Positions 1 to 7,348 are shown, numbered from the stretch's first letter. The stretch: DNA of 11,620 nucleotides from Sphingomonadaceae bacterium (GCA_019239785.1 JAFAZM010000141.1:1-11620); one strand, 5' to 3'. Notes: a model not told the origin generated them from the letters alone. Numbers and translations are program-made.

Positions 1-58
1 CGCTGATACCCCACCACCACCGCCTTCGGCGGCGGTCCCCCTCCCCCTCAGGGGAGGA
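1..58. repeat. GC-rich palindromic intergenic repeat, cut by window edge
   Basis: The segment carries two adjacent hairpins: one built on ACCGCC/GGCGGT-type arms around position 20-38 and one on CTCCCC/GGGGAG around position 40-57. Its outer end lies 13 bp beyond the stop codon of the leftward PilZ gene. The same two modules (a CCGCC/GGCGG hairpin and a C-rich/G-rich CTCCCC hairpin) recur in the other gene gaps of this window, so I read it as one half of that repeat family, with the other half outside the window. It may help end or stabilise the PilZ transcript. No T-run follows in the leftward direction, so a classical intrinsic terminator is not shown. Confidence 0.6.
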
Positions 59-70
59 TTTTTGAGGATT

Positions 71-736
71 TTAGCTCTTCGAAACGATCGGCGGGGACCA
101 GGGCGCCTCGTCCTCGCCGGCGGCCTGCGAGGCGAGCCAGGCGTTGAGGCGGCTGATCGGGAGGCGCTGGACGAACTCGATGCCGGCATGGTCGCCGCTG
201 CACCAGCGGACGGTGCCCGGCAGCGGCCGCTCCAGGCCCTTCAACACGATGCGGACCTCGTCGCCGATGCTGAGCAGCTCGTCGGTGTAGATCTTGATGC
301 CGTCGGTCGAGATGTCGCGGACCTGGGCGGGAATGCGATGGGCGCCGATGTCGATGCGGGCGCGGGCGTCGACCTCGACCCGCGGCAGCGCCCGGCGGCC
401 GGCGCTGGCGAGCAGGCTCGGGTCGCCGAGGATCACGTCGATGTCGATCTCGTCATCGGTGCGCAGCTCCGCACGATGCTCGCCGGTGCGGACCAGGGCG
501 CCGGTCAGCCGCTCGCGGCCGATCTCGAGCGTCGCATTGTCCTGCGGTGCGAACGGCATGTCGATGTCCAGCGTCGCGATCCGCCCCGACAGGGTCCGCA
601 CCAGGCAGAGGATCGGCCCGGACGCGAGCGTCAGCATGGCGACGCGATAGGTGGTGACGGTACGGGCCGGCGCGACGGCCGCCGCCTTCCGCGGCGCCGA
701 TTCCTGCGTCTCCTGGCGGCTCTGGCCTCGATACAT
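71..736 (-). CDS. PilZ domain protein (probable c-di-GMP receptor)
   Basis: This 221-residue protein has no signal peptide or membrane segment, so it is likely cytoplasmic. A PilZ domain covers roughly residues 113-202. It shows the two c-di-GMP-binding signatures: R115xxxR119 in RRALPR, and D141xSxxG146 in DISTDGIK. PilZ domains bind cyclic di-GMP and relay it to motility, polysaccharide or surface functions; which output applies here cannot be told. Residues 30-100 look like a second, degenerate beta-barrel of similar shape without the binding motifs, as in two-domain YcgR-like proteins (inference). The first 28 residues are Arg/Ala/Thr-rich and probably disordered. The ATG at 736 has a purine-rich GGGGACGGGGA just upstream. 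The gene stands alone, transcribed away from the tRNA-Leu/tig block. Confidence 0.85.
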   Translation of the reverse strand: MYRGQSRQETQESAPRKAAAVAPARTVTTYRVAMLTLASGPILCLVRTLSGRIATLDIDMPFAPQDNATLEIGRERLTGALVRTGEHRAELRTDDEIDIDVILGDPSLLASAGRRALPRVEVDARARIDIGAHRIPAQVRDISTDGIKIYTDELLSIGDEVRIVLKGLERPLPGTVRWCSGDHAGIEFVQRLPISRLNAWLASQAAGEDEAPWSPPIVSKS

Positions 737-855
737 TCCCCGTCCCCGAAAACTCCGCCCCGTTCGGGCTAGCGGAACATTACGGCGATGATGGTTTACA
801 AAGCATTAGCCATAAGCGCTTTTCGCCGCCTGGGCGCGGGGCGGCCCGCTATGCC

Positions 856-883
856 TTGCCCTCTTCGGCGGCGCTGGTATAGA
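856..883 (+). promoter_or_regulatory. Candidate sigma-70 promoter for tRNA-Leu (and possibly tig)
   Basis: TTGCCC at 856-861 and TATAGA at 878-883 are separated by 16 bp and match 4 of 6 bases each of TTGACA and TATAAT. Transcription would start near 890, about 14 bases before the mature 5' end of the tRNA, leaving a short leader for RNase P removal. The location is right and the elements are moderate; it is a pattern call only. Confidence 0.4.
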
Positions 884-903
884 CGCCGCCTTGCCGTGGC
901 CCG

Positions 904-988
904 GCGGGCGTGGCGGAACTGGTAGACGCGCTGGATTTAGGTTCCAGTATCGAAAGATGTGGGGGTTCGACTCCCTTCGCCCGCACCA
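904..988 (+). tRNA. tRNA-Leu, anticodon UAG, with encoded CCA
   Basis: This is a class II tRNA of 85 nt including the encoded CCA (986-988). The acceptor stem GCGGGCG (904-910) pairs perfectly with CGCCCGC (978-984), followed by discriminator A985. The anticodon stem CTGGA (931-935)/TCCAG (943-947) encloses loop TTTAGGT, putting the anticodon TAG at 938-940, which decodes CUN, chiefly CUA. A long variable arm ATC-GAAA-GAT follows at about 949-958, as expected for leucine. The T arm is GGGGG/CCCTT with two G-T pairs around TTCGACT. It lies 55 bp upstream of tig on the same strand with no terminator visible between, so the two may share a transcript from which the tRNA is excised. Confidence 0.96.
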
Positions 989-1043
989 GCGCTCCGTCCT
1001 CAATCCGAAGCGGCCGATCGCTACACGAAGGTTTGATCCCATT

Positions 1044-2618
1044 ATGCAGACTGTCGAGACGTTGAACCAGGGCCTGAAGCGCGCCTACCGGATCACCATC
1101 CCTGCCAAGGATATCGACGCCCGCGTCGACCAGGAGCTGAAGAGGGTCGCGCCGCAGGTGCGCATGCCCGGCTTCCGCCCCGGCAAGGTCCCCGCCAATC
1201 TGATCCGCAAGATGCACGGCGCCTCGCTGCAGGCGCAGGCGCTGCAGGAGGCGGTGCAGGACGGCGTTCAGCAGCTGCTGAACGAGCAGCGCATCCGCCC
1301 GGCGATGCAGCCGGCGATCGCGCTCGAGGAAGGCGGCGACCAGGGCAAGGATGCGGTGGTCAGCGTCGAGGTCGAGGCGCTGCCCGACGTGCCCGAGGCG
1401 AAGACCGACGGGCTGAAGATCGAGCGGCTGCAGGTCGAGGCGGACGACGCGGCGATCGACGCCGCTGTGCTGCGCCTCGCCGAGGGCCAGAAGAGCTTCC
1501 AGCCGGCGCCGGCCAAGCATGCGGCCGAGATTGGCGACCTCGTCATCATGGACTTCGAAGGCAAGGTCGACGGCGAGGCGTTCGAGGGCGGCAAGGGCGA
1601 GGGCATGTCGATCGAGCTCGGCTCGGGCCGCCTGATCCCGGGCTTCGAGGACCAGCTGGTCGGCGCGAAGGCGAACGAGCAGCGCACGCTGAACGTCACC
1701 TTCCCGGCGGACTACAATGTCGATTACCTCAAGGGCCGCGACGCGACCTTCGACGTGCTCGTGAACGAGGTCCAGGTGCCGAAGGAGATGAAGGCGGACG
1801 ACGATTTCGCCAAGTCGATGGGCCTGGAAGGGATCGGCCAGCTCCGCGACCTGCTGAAGGCGCAGGTCGAGCAGGAGCTGAATGGCCTCACCCGCACCCA
1901 TATGAAGCGGCAATTGCTGGACCAGCTCGCCGCCGCGCACGATTTCCCGGTGCCGGAATCGATGGTCGCGGCGGAGTTCGACCAGATCTGGCAGCAGCTC
2001 GAGCATGAGGCGAGCCACGAGGCCGACCCGGAGGCCGCCCGCGCCGAGATGGAGAAGGAGCGGGACGATTATCGCGCGATCGCGGAGCGCCGCGTGCGGC
2101 TCGGCCTGCTCCTCTCGGAGATCGGCCAGAAGGCCGGCGTGCAGATCAGCCAGCAGGAGATGAACCAGCTGATCATGCAGGCGGCGCAGCAGTACAAGCC
2201 GGAGGACCGCCAGCGCTTCGCCGAATATATCAACAACGAGCCGATGGCCGCCGCCCAGCTGCGCGCGCCCTTGTTCGAGGACAAGGTCGTCGACCATCTC
2301 TTCTCGACCGCGGAGATCAGCGACCGCAAGGTGAGCCGCGCCGAATTGGAGGCCGCGATCGAATCCGAGGAAGGCCACGTCCATGGCCCGGGCTGCGGCC
2401 ACGATCATCACGATCACGACCATGGCGCCAAGCCGAAGAAGGGCGCGGCGAAGAAGTCGAAGAAGGAAGAGGCAGCTCCGGCGGTGGCCGAGGCGGCTCC
2501 CGCCGAGAAGCCGGCGAAGAAGGCGGCCGCGAAGAAGGCAGAAGCGCCGGCCGAGGAGGCTGTCGCCGAGAAGCCCAAGAAGGCCGCTGCCAAGAAGGCG
2601 CCGGCGAAGAAGGCGTGA
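1044..2618 (+). CDS. tig: Trigger factor with His-rich and Lys/Ala-rich C-terminal tail
   Basis: Trigger factor is the ribosome-docked chaperone that meets nascent chains at the exit tunnel; its FKBP-type domain is a peptidyl-prolyl isomerase. The ATG at 1044 is chosen because it puts the ribosome-binding signature GFRPGKVP at residues 43-50, the same position as in E. coli, and because frames starting further upstream run into the tRNA. The N-terminal domain spans about 1-145, the FKBP domain about 160-243 (from GDLVIMDFEG to VNEVQ), and the helical substrate-binding domain about 250-440. At 524 residues it is longer than the usual 430-450. The excess is a tail: a histidine cluster with one cysteine at 445-460, then about 60 residues of Lys/Ala/Pro/Glu repeats. 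The ribosome-binding site is weak (GAAGG, 12 bases upstream). The next gene is a glycosyltransferase rather than clpP. Confidence 0.96.
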   Translation: MQTVETLNQGLKRAYRITIPAKDIDARVDQELKRVAPQVRMPGFRPGKVPANLIRKMHGASLQAQALQEAVQDGVQQLLNEQRIRPAMQPAIALEEGGDQGKDAVVSVEVEALPDVPEAKTDGLKIERLQVEADDAAIDAAVLRLAEGQKSFQPAPAKHAAEIGDLVIMDFEGKVDGEAFEGGKGEGMSIELGSGRLIPGFEDQLVGAKANEQRTLNVTFPADYNVDYLKGRDATFDVLVNEVQVPKEMKADDDFAKSMGLEGIGQLRDLLKAQVEQELNGLTRTHMKRQLLDQLAAAHDFPVPESMVAAEFDQIWQQLEHEASHEADPEAARAEMEKERDDYRAIAERRVRLGLLLSEIGQKAGVQISQQEMNQLIMQAAQQYKPEDRQRFAEYINNEPMAAAQLRAPLFEDKVVDHLFSTAEISDRKVSRAELEAAIESEEGHVHGPGCGHDHHDHDHGAKPKKGAAKKSKKEEAAPAVAEAAPAEKPAKKAAAKKAEAPAEEAVAEKPKKAAAKKAPAKKA

Positions 2619-2621
2619 ATT

Positions 2622-2796
2622 AACCCCTCTCCCTGCAGGGGAGAGGGAGGGGCCCGCCGCGCAGCGGCGGGAGGGTGAGGGCAAAGCGGGGAGCGTGTAA
2701 CCTCCACCGCTGCCACCCTCACCCAGCTTCGCCTAAGCTCGCCAAAAAGGCTCGCTAAGGCTACGCAACCCTCTCCCCTCCAAGGGAGAGGGACTT
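2622..2796. repeat. Palindromic intergenic repeat between tig and glycosyltransferase
   Basis: Hairpins occur in series. CCCTCTCCC (2625-2633) pairs with GGGAGAGGG (2639-2647). CCCGCCGC (2653-2660) pairs with GCGGCGGG (2664-2671). GGGTGAGGG (2673-2681) pairs at a distance with CCCTCACCC (2716-2724). CCCTCTCCC (2769-2777) pairs with GGGAGAGGG (2784-2792). An imperfect inverted repeat around a central AAAAA lies at about 2727-2766. The first hairpin starts 6 bp after the tig stop and the last ends about 7 bp before the G-rich ribosome-binding site of the next gene. The modules match those of the other repeats in the window. It may separate the tig and glycosyltransferase transcripts, but no T-run terminator is present. 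Confidence 0.75.
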
Positions 2797-2808
2797 CAAG
2801 GGGGGCGA

Positions 2809-3819
2809 ATGAGCCGATCCAACCTCCGCATCGCCGTTCTCCTCCCCTGCTACAATGAGGAGGCCGCGATCGCGCAGACGGTGGCGGGGTTCCGCGCCGC
2901 GCTGCCGGAGGCGGCGATCTACGTCTACGACAACAACAGCGCGGATCGGACCCGGGAGGTCGCCGCGGCGGCCGGCGCGATCGTCCGTTCGGAGAAGATG
3001 CAGGGCAAGGGCCATGTCGTGCGGCGCATGTTCGCCGACGTCGAGGCCGACATCTATGTGATGGCCGACGGCGACGCGACCTACGATGCCACCGCGGCGC
3101 CGGCGCTGATCGCCAAGCTGGTCGACGAGCAGCTGGACATGGTCGTCGGCGCCCGCAAGTCGGAGGTGGAGGCCGAGGCCTATCGGCGCGGCCACGTGCT
3201 CGGCAACAAGGTCTTCACCGGCCTGCTCTCCAGCCTGTTCGGCCGCTCGTTCAGCGACATCTTCTCCGGCTACCGCATCTTCTCGCGCCGCTTCGCCAAG
3301 TCCTTCCCGGCGCTGTCGCGCGGCTTCGAGACCGAGACCGAGATCAGCGTCCACGCGCTCGAGCTGGCGATGCCGGTCGGCGAGGTGGTCACCGCTTATG
3401 GTGCGCGCCCGGAAGGCTCGGAGTCCAAGCTCTCCACCTATCGCGACGGCTGGCGGATCCTGAAGACGATCCTGCACCTCTACCGGATCGAGCGGCCGGT
3501 GCTGTTCTACGGCAGCTTTGCCCTGGTCCTGGCATTGCTCGCGCTGCTGCTCGCGGTGCCGCTGGCGCTGACCTATCTCCATACCGGCCTGGTTCCGCGC
3601 GTGCCGACCGCGATCCTGGTCACCGGGCTGATGATCCTGGCGTTCCTCAGCTTCTTCTGCGGCCTGATCCTCGACACGGTGGTGCGCGGCCGGCGCGAGG
3701 TGCGGCGGCTTCACTATCTCAGCTTCCCGGCGGTGGGCGCCGAGGCATGGCCCGTGGCGCTTGACGATGCGTCCGTAGCGAATAAACCAAAGGCTCGGCG
3801 GGCTGCTGATCGCGGGTGA
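2809..3819 (+). CDS. Family 2 glycosyltransferase with two C-terminal membrane helices
   Basis: This 336-residue GT-A fold glycosyltransferase resembles polyprenyl-phosphate (DPM1-like) sugar transferases. The N-terminal catalytic domain shows PCYNEE at 13-18, the nucleotide-binding DNNS at 41-44 and the metal-binding D87-G-D89 in ADGDATY. It also has SGYRIFSRRF at 153-162 and an ETETE stretch at 174-178. Two hydrophobic segments at about 230-256 and 265-290 anchor it in the inner membrane with the catalytic domain expected in the cytoplasm. Such enzymes move a sugar from a nucleotide donor to a lipid carrier or glycan; donor and acceptor cannot be read from the sequence. The ribosome-binding site AAGGGGGG precedes the ATG directly, downstream of a repeat hairpin. 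The next gene starts 4 bp after the stop, suggesting co-translation. No other polysaccharide genes are nearby. Confidence 0.9.
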   Translation: MSRSNLRIAVLLPCYNEEAAIAQTVAGFRAALPEAAIYVYDNNSADRTREVAAAAGAIVRSEKMQGKGHVVRRMFADVEADIYVMADGDATYDATAAPALIAKLVDEQLDMVVGARKSEVEAEAYRRGHVLGNKVFTGLLSSLFGRSFSDIFSGYRIFSRRFAKSFPALSRGFETETEISVHALELAMPVGEVVTAYGARPEGSESKLSTYRDGWRILKTILHLYRIERPVLFYGSFALVLALLALLLAVPLALTYLHTGLVPRVPTAILVTGLMILAFLSFFCGLILDTVVRGRREVRRLHYLSFPAVGAEAWPVALDDASVANKPKARRAADRG

Positions 3820-3823
3820 GCTC

Positions 3824-4084
3824 ATGTTCGGAAGATTCCTCCTGTTGCTGACCGCCGGCGCCGGCCTTGCTGCCTTCGCCGCACCGGATCCATCCTCGCC
3901 GCCGGACAATCGCCGGATCTGCCGCGAGGCTAGCCGCCAGCTCGGCAGCCACATCCGCGCCCCGCGCCGCTGCCGCACCGCCGAGCAATGGCGCGAAGAG
4001 GACGAGCGGGCCGCGCAGGAGGCTGCGACCATGCGCCTGACGGAGGGCCAGAATGACGGCCGGGTGACAAGGGCGCCGCATTAG
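3824..4084 (+). CDS. Small exported protein with Cys pair, unknown function
   Basis: This 86-residue protein has a probable signal peptide: a short basic start, a hydrophobic LLLLTAGAGLAAF core, and a likely cut after AFA or AAF-A near residue 19-20. The mature part contains RICREASRQLGSHIRAPRRC, with two cysteines 17 residues apart, followed by TAEQWREEDE. The pattern C-R-x(n)-G-S-x-I-x(n)-R-R-C-R-T-x-E-x-W resembles small periplasmic proteins I associate with sphingomonads, where the cysteines may form a disulfide; their function is unknown to me. The ATG lies 4 bp after the glycosyltransferase stop with GCGGGTGAG as ribosome-binding region, so translational coupling is likely. It ends 11 bp before a large palindromic element. 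Confidence 0.7.
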   Translation: MFGRFLLLLTAGAGLAAFAAPDPSSPPDNRRICREASRQLGSHIRAPRRCRTAEQWREEDERAAQEAATMRLTEGQNDGRVTRAPH

Positions 4085-4095
4085 GTCTCGCCTTA

Positions 4096-4375
4096 AACCC
4101 TCTCCCGCTCGCGGGTGCATCGGGTCGGCTGTGCCCCCGGCACAGCCTGAATGTCGCGGGGCGACATTCACCCGATGCAGGCAGGATGAGGGTCTTCTTC
4201 TTGTTTTTTCTGCGTCCCTGCGCCCTGCCGATCAGAGGCTGAAAACAAGAACAAGACCCTCATCCTCCCACCGCTTCGCGGCGTGCCCCGTTCGCGGGTA
4301 ACAGCGCCCCGCGCTGTTTAGGTCATGGCGAGCCATGACCGACCCGCAAACTCTCCCGCGAGCGGGAGAAGGGTT
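4096..4375. repeat. 280-bp structured palindromic element (copy A)
   Basis: This fills most of the 331-bp gap between the converging small-protein and TonB-receptor genes. The ends are inverted repeats: 4096-4115 pairs with 4355-4375 with one 1-nt gap, and each end is itself a CCCGC/GCGGG hairpin. Inside are 24-bp arms GGATGAGGGTCTTC... (4184-4207) and their complement (4242-4265) with one mismatch. Two modules each have an outer stem holding two hairpins. Left: TGCATCGGGT/ACCCGATGCA (4116-4125/4170-4179) encloses 9-bp hairpins at 4127-4147 and 4149-4169. Right: 4290-4299/4342-4351 encloses hairpins at 4300-4318 and 4321-4340. There is no ORF inside and no clear target duplication. T-rich tracts after the modules on both strands would suit a two-way terminator (inference). 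Confidence 0.8.
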
Positions 4376-4415
4376 TTGAAGGGGCGGCCCCCTATTCCCG
4401 TTCCACAGGTCCTCC

Positions 4416-7178
4416 TCAGAAGGAGACGGACGCCCTCGCGTAGATGAAGCGCCCGTTGAAGCCGAACGGCGAGAAGCCCGAATAGGGCAGGTAATATTGG
4501 TTGATCGGATAGAACCCGCCGACCGAGGCTGGGCGGGGGCCGAAGGGCGAGCGATCGGGATAGACGTCGAACACGTTGTCGGCGCCGATGCCCAGGTCGA
4601 TCCGGTCGAAGGCGCGGAAACGCAGCTCCAGATCGGTGATCCATTTCGCGCCGAGCCTGATGTCGTCGGGTCCGAGCAGGGTCAGGCTGTTCGGATCGGC
4701 GATCGGCGCGGTCGCGCCCGGCGAGATCACCCGGCCGAAGCGGGTGGTCCGCGCGGTGATCCCGAAATCGCCGATCTCGCCGTTCGCGGTCAGGACGACC
4801 TTGTCGCGCGGCTGGCCGTCGGTGAAGCGGATGCCCTCGACGCGGCCGAACAGGACGATGCCCGGAATGGTGGCGAGCGGCCCGAGATCGTTGATCCGGC
4901 GCCGGATGCTGCTTCGATTGTAATTATAGGCCGCGGTCAGCGTCCAGGTGCCGAAGCCGGGCGTCCGCCAGCGGTAGGAGGCGACCGCGTCCAGGCCGCG
5001 GGTCCGGGTGTCGAGGCCGTTGATGAAGAAGCGCGCGGCGCCGATGCTCTGGAAGCCGTTGGCGTCGAGCACCGCCTTCACCGCCGCGTTGACCGCCGCC
5101 GTGCCCGAGCCCGCGGCGCCCAGATTTTCGGTCAGCACGATCCGGTTGTCGATGTCGATCCGGTAATAGTCGATTGTGAAGGTGAGCCCGGTCACCGGGT
5201 TGGCGGTGGCGCCGACGCTGAGATTGATCGATTTCTCGGGCTGGAGATCGCGCGAGCCGAGCGCGCGGGCCACCGGGCTGTTCACCGCAAGGGTCGAGAT
5301 GTCGACCGGAAAGCCGTTGATGAAGTTGGTCGAAGTGGTGGTGAAGAATTGCTGGTGGAGCGAGGGCGCGCGGAAGCCGTTCGAGATCGAGCCGCGCAGC
5401 GCGTAGCCGCTGACCGGTTCGTAGCGCAGCGCCAGCTTGCCGGTCAGCGTGTCGCCGAAGTCGGAATAATGCTCGTAGCGGCCGGCGAGAACGGCGGTGA
5501 AGCCGCGGAAGAGGTCGGCGTCGAGCTCCGCATAACCGGCGAAGCTGTGCCGGCTTTCGTCGGTTGCGCTGACCGCCGGAATGCCTGGGAAGCCCTGGGC
5601 GCCGACCGCCGCCTGGCGGCCGGGAAAGCTGCAGACGCCGGTGCCTGCATTGAACACGCCGCCCTGGGTCGCGCAATTCGCCGCGGTCGTGTTGATCGAC
5701 GCGCGGAACAAAGGCCCGGCCGCCCAGGAGGCGTTGTCGCCCGGACGGATCTGGAAATTCTCGTTGCGATATTCGGCGCCGAACGCGACCGACAGCGGCG
5801 AGGCGAGGCCGATCTCATATTGCTTGGAGAAATCCATGTTGGCGACGGTCTGGGCGTAGCGCAGCCCGCCCGCGTCGAACGTATGCGGGCTGGCGGTGCC
5901 GAACGACGTGTTGAGGCTGTTCCGGACCGTATAGTCGAAGCTGTTATGGCCGTAGCCGATCGAGAAATCGGCGTGCCAGCCGGCCAGCTCGCCGCGCACC
6001 CCCACCGTGCCCGCATAATCCTTCAGGTTGGTGTCGATGAAGGGCAGGAACCCGTCCGGCGTCAGCGGCACGAAATTGGCGGCGTTCGGCGTCGTCGCAG
6101 GGGTGATCGTGCTGTAGTCGCGGTTGGCGGCGGCGCTTTGCTGGCGGTAATTGGCGGCGCTGAGGCCGTCCCTCTTGGCATAGGAGCCGAAGGCATAGGC
6201 CTCCCACCCGCCGCCGAGCGGCAGGCCGGAATTGAGGAACAGGTTGATGTCCCTCGTCGACGCGTCGCCATAGCGGAATTCGAGCCGGTTGAAGGTCAGC
6301 TCGCGCGGGTCGAAGGCGGCCGTCGGCCGGTTGTAATTGGGCCGCAGATCGTAGCCGGCGCGGTTGGTCGGATTGCGGTCGCGATATTCGCCGGTGAGGT
6401 TGAGGAAGCCGCCATCGCCGATCGGCAGCCCGAGATTCGCGCCCAAAGTGTAGGTCCGGCCGTCATGCGCATGGCGCTCGCCATTCGCGTTCGCGGCAAG
6501 GACCCGGTTGTCGGCGGGGTCGAGGAAGGGCTGGCCGGCATTGGTCTGCAGGCCGGTGATGTTCGCCACGTCGTTCAAGGTGGTGGCGTAGCGGCCGTAG
6601 GTCACGGTCGCCCGCCCGCCGTGCGGCGCGTTCCTGAGCTGGATGTTGATCACCCCCGCGATCGCATCCGAGCCATATTGCGAGGAGGCGCCGTCCCGAA
6701 GCACCTCGATCCGCTGGATGGCAAGGCCGGGGATGGTGTTGAGATCGACCGCCGCGCTGCCGCGGCCGACCGTGCCGTTGATGTTGAGCAGCGCCGAGAC
6801 GTGGCGGCGCTTGCCGTTGACCAGGACCAGAGTCTGGTCGGGGCTGAGGCCCCGCAATGTGGCGGGGCGCAGCGCGTCGGTGCCGTCGGCGATCGAGGGC
6901 TGCGGAAAGTTGAACGACGGGACCAGATCGTTGAGGATCTTGTTGGTCTCGGTCTGGCCGGACGTGGAGATGGCGTCGGCGCTGAGCACGTCGACCGGCA
7001 CCGGGCTGTCGGCGACGGTGCGGTCGGAGCGGCGCGTGCCGGTGACGATGATCGGCGTGTCGGTATCGGCGGCCGGGCCGGCGGTCGGCGCCGGCGCCGG
7101 CTGAGCCAAAGCGGGCGAAGCGCCCATCGCAAGAGACGACAAGGTCGTGAACAGGACGACGCGCGTAAGTGCCGGCAT
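4416..7178 (-). CDS. TonB-dependent outer-membrane receptor, substrate unknown
   Basis: This 920-residue TonB-dependent receptor imports a substrate across the outer membrane using energy from TonB-ExbBD. The ATG at 7178 is chosen over an upstream in-frame ATG at 7280 because it starts a clean signal peptide (MPALTRVVLFTTLSSLAMG, cut at ALA|Q, residues 25/26) and is preceded by CTGGGGGAAA at good spacing. A Pro/Ala linker follows, then a TonB-box-like PIIVTG at 42-47, the plug domain at about 50-175 (LVNGKRRH, IPGLAIQRIEVLRDGASS, GVINIQLRNA), and a beta-barrel to the C-terminal phenylalanine (YARASVSF). C502 and C516 may form a loop disulfide. There is no N-terminal STN signalling domain. No sigma/anti-sigma or transporter gene is beside it, so the ligand (siderophore, sugar, peptide or other) cannot be assigned. 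Related palindromic repeats lie on both sides. Confidence 0.95.
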   Translation of the reverse strand: MPALTRVVLFTTLSSLAMGASPALAQPAPAPTAGPAADTDTPIIVTGTRRSDRTVADSPVPVDVLSADAISTSGQTETNKILNDLVPSFNFPQPSIADGTDALRPATLRGLSPDQTLVLVNGKRRHVSALLNINGTVGRGSAAVDLNTIPGLAIQRIEVLRDGASSQYGSDAIAGVINIQLRNAPHGGRATVTYGRYATTLNDVANITGLQTNAGQPFLDPADNRVLAANANGERHAHDGRTYTLGANLGLPIGDGGFLNLTGEYRDRNPTNRAGYDLRPNYNRPTAAFDPRELTFNRLEFRYGDASTRDINLFLNSGLPLGGGWEAYAFGSYAKRDGLSAANYRQQSAAANRDYSTITPATTPNAANFVPLTPDGFLPFIDTNLKDYAGTVGVRGELAGWHADFSIGYGHNSFDYTVRNSLNTSFGTASPHTFDAGGLRYAQTVANMDFSKQYEIGLASPLSVAFGAEYRNENFQIRPGDNASWAAGPLFRASINTTAANCATQGGVFNAGTGVCSFPGRQAAVGAQGFPGIPAVSATDESRHSFAGYAELDADLFRGFTAVLAGRYEHYSDFGDTLTGKLALRYEPVSGYALRGSISNGFRAPSLHQQFFTTTSTNFINGFPVDISTLAVNSPVARALGSRDLQPEKSINLSVGATANPVTGLTFTIDYYRIDIDNRIVLTENLGAAGSGTAAVNAAVKAVLDANGFQSIGAARFFINGLDTRTRGLDAVASYRWRTPGFGTWTLTAAYNYNRSSIRRRINDLGPLATIPGIVLFGRVEGIRFTDGQPRDKVVLTANGEIGDFGITARTTRFGRVISPGATAPIADPNSLTLLGPDDIRLGAKWITDLELRFRAFDRIDLGIGADNVFDVYPDRSPFGPRPASVGGFYPINQYYLPYSGFSPFGFNGRFIYARASVSF

Positions 7179-7348
7179 TTCGATTTCCCCCAGAAATCCC
7201 TTGGAACAGAGCAGCGTACGCATTTTTTCGCGTCTGCAAAGCAATTTAGCGCTACCATGGCGAACTATTCGCCGTCTCACCTGGCGCTATACTGGAGCAA
7301 AGCGTGGGGTTGGGCCGCGTTATGAGCGCCGCTTTGACCTTCCTTCTG
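7179..7348 (-). promoter_or_regulatory. Upstream region of the TonB receptor
   Basis: This leader lies between the receptor ATG and repeat copy B, and together with copy B it makes up the 421-bp non-coding gap. The ribosome-binding site GGGGG is at 7191-7187 on the minus strand, 8 bases from the ATG, and decides the start. The region is the most AT-rich in the neighbourhood (an A-run on the minus strand at about 7224-7229) and includes the palindrome GCGTACGC, so a promoter is probable here. I cannot pick one -35/-10 pair with conviction and see no recognisable Fur-type box. Confidence 0.4.

Noticed and set aside
1020..1025. GCTACA as a -10 box for a separate tig promoter
   Set aside because: It resembles an alphaproteobacterial -10, but no -35 lies at 16-18 bp and it would leave a leader of only about 12 bases without a good ribosome-binding site.
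891..1043. N-terminal extension of trigger factor
   Set aside because: It would translate the tRNA-Leu. The start at 1044 places GFRPGKVP at the family position 43-50.
849..2684. 611-codon open frame on the minus strand opposite tig and the tRNA
   Set aside because: It covers the tRNA-Leu and trigger factor in reverse; its Leu/Arg-rich translation has no recognisable domain.
2761..4032. 423-codon minus-strand open frame opposite the glycosyltransferase
   Set aside because: Antisense to a clear GT2 gene; low-complexity Arg/Asp/Gln-rich translation and it begins within the small exported-protein gene.
4191..4210. T-rich tract as a classical intrinsic terminator for the small-protein gene
   Set aside because: The tract is interrupted by C and G and begins about 12 bases after the nearest stable stem, so it does not match the stem-then-T-run pattern, though a terminating role for the whole element stays possible.
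4497..7325. 942-codon open frame on the plus strand opposite the TonB receptor
   Set aside because: Fully antisense to a gene with signal peptide, plug and barrel motifs. The translation is low-complexity (Arg, Gly, Asp, Val, Ala) with no domain, as expected from an antisense frame in GC-rich DNA.
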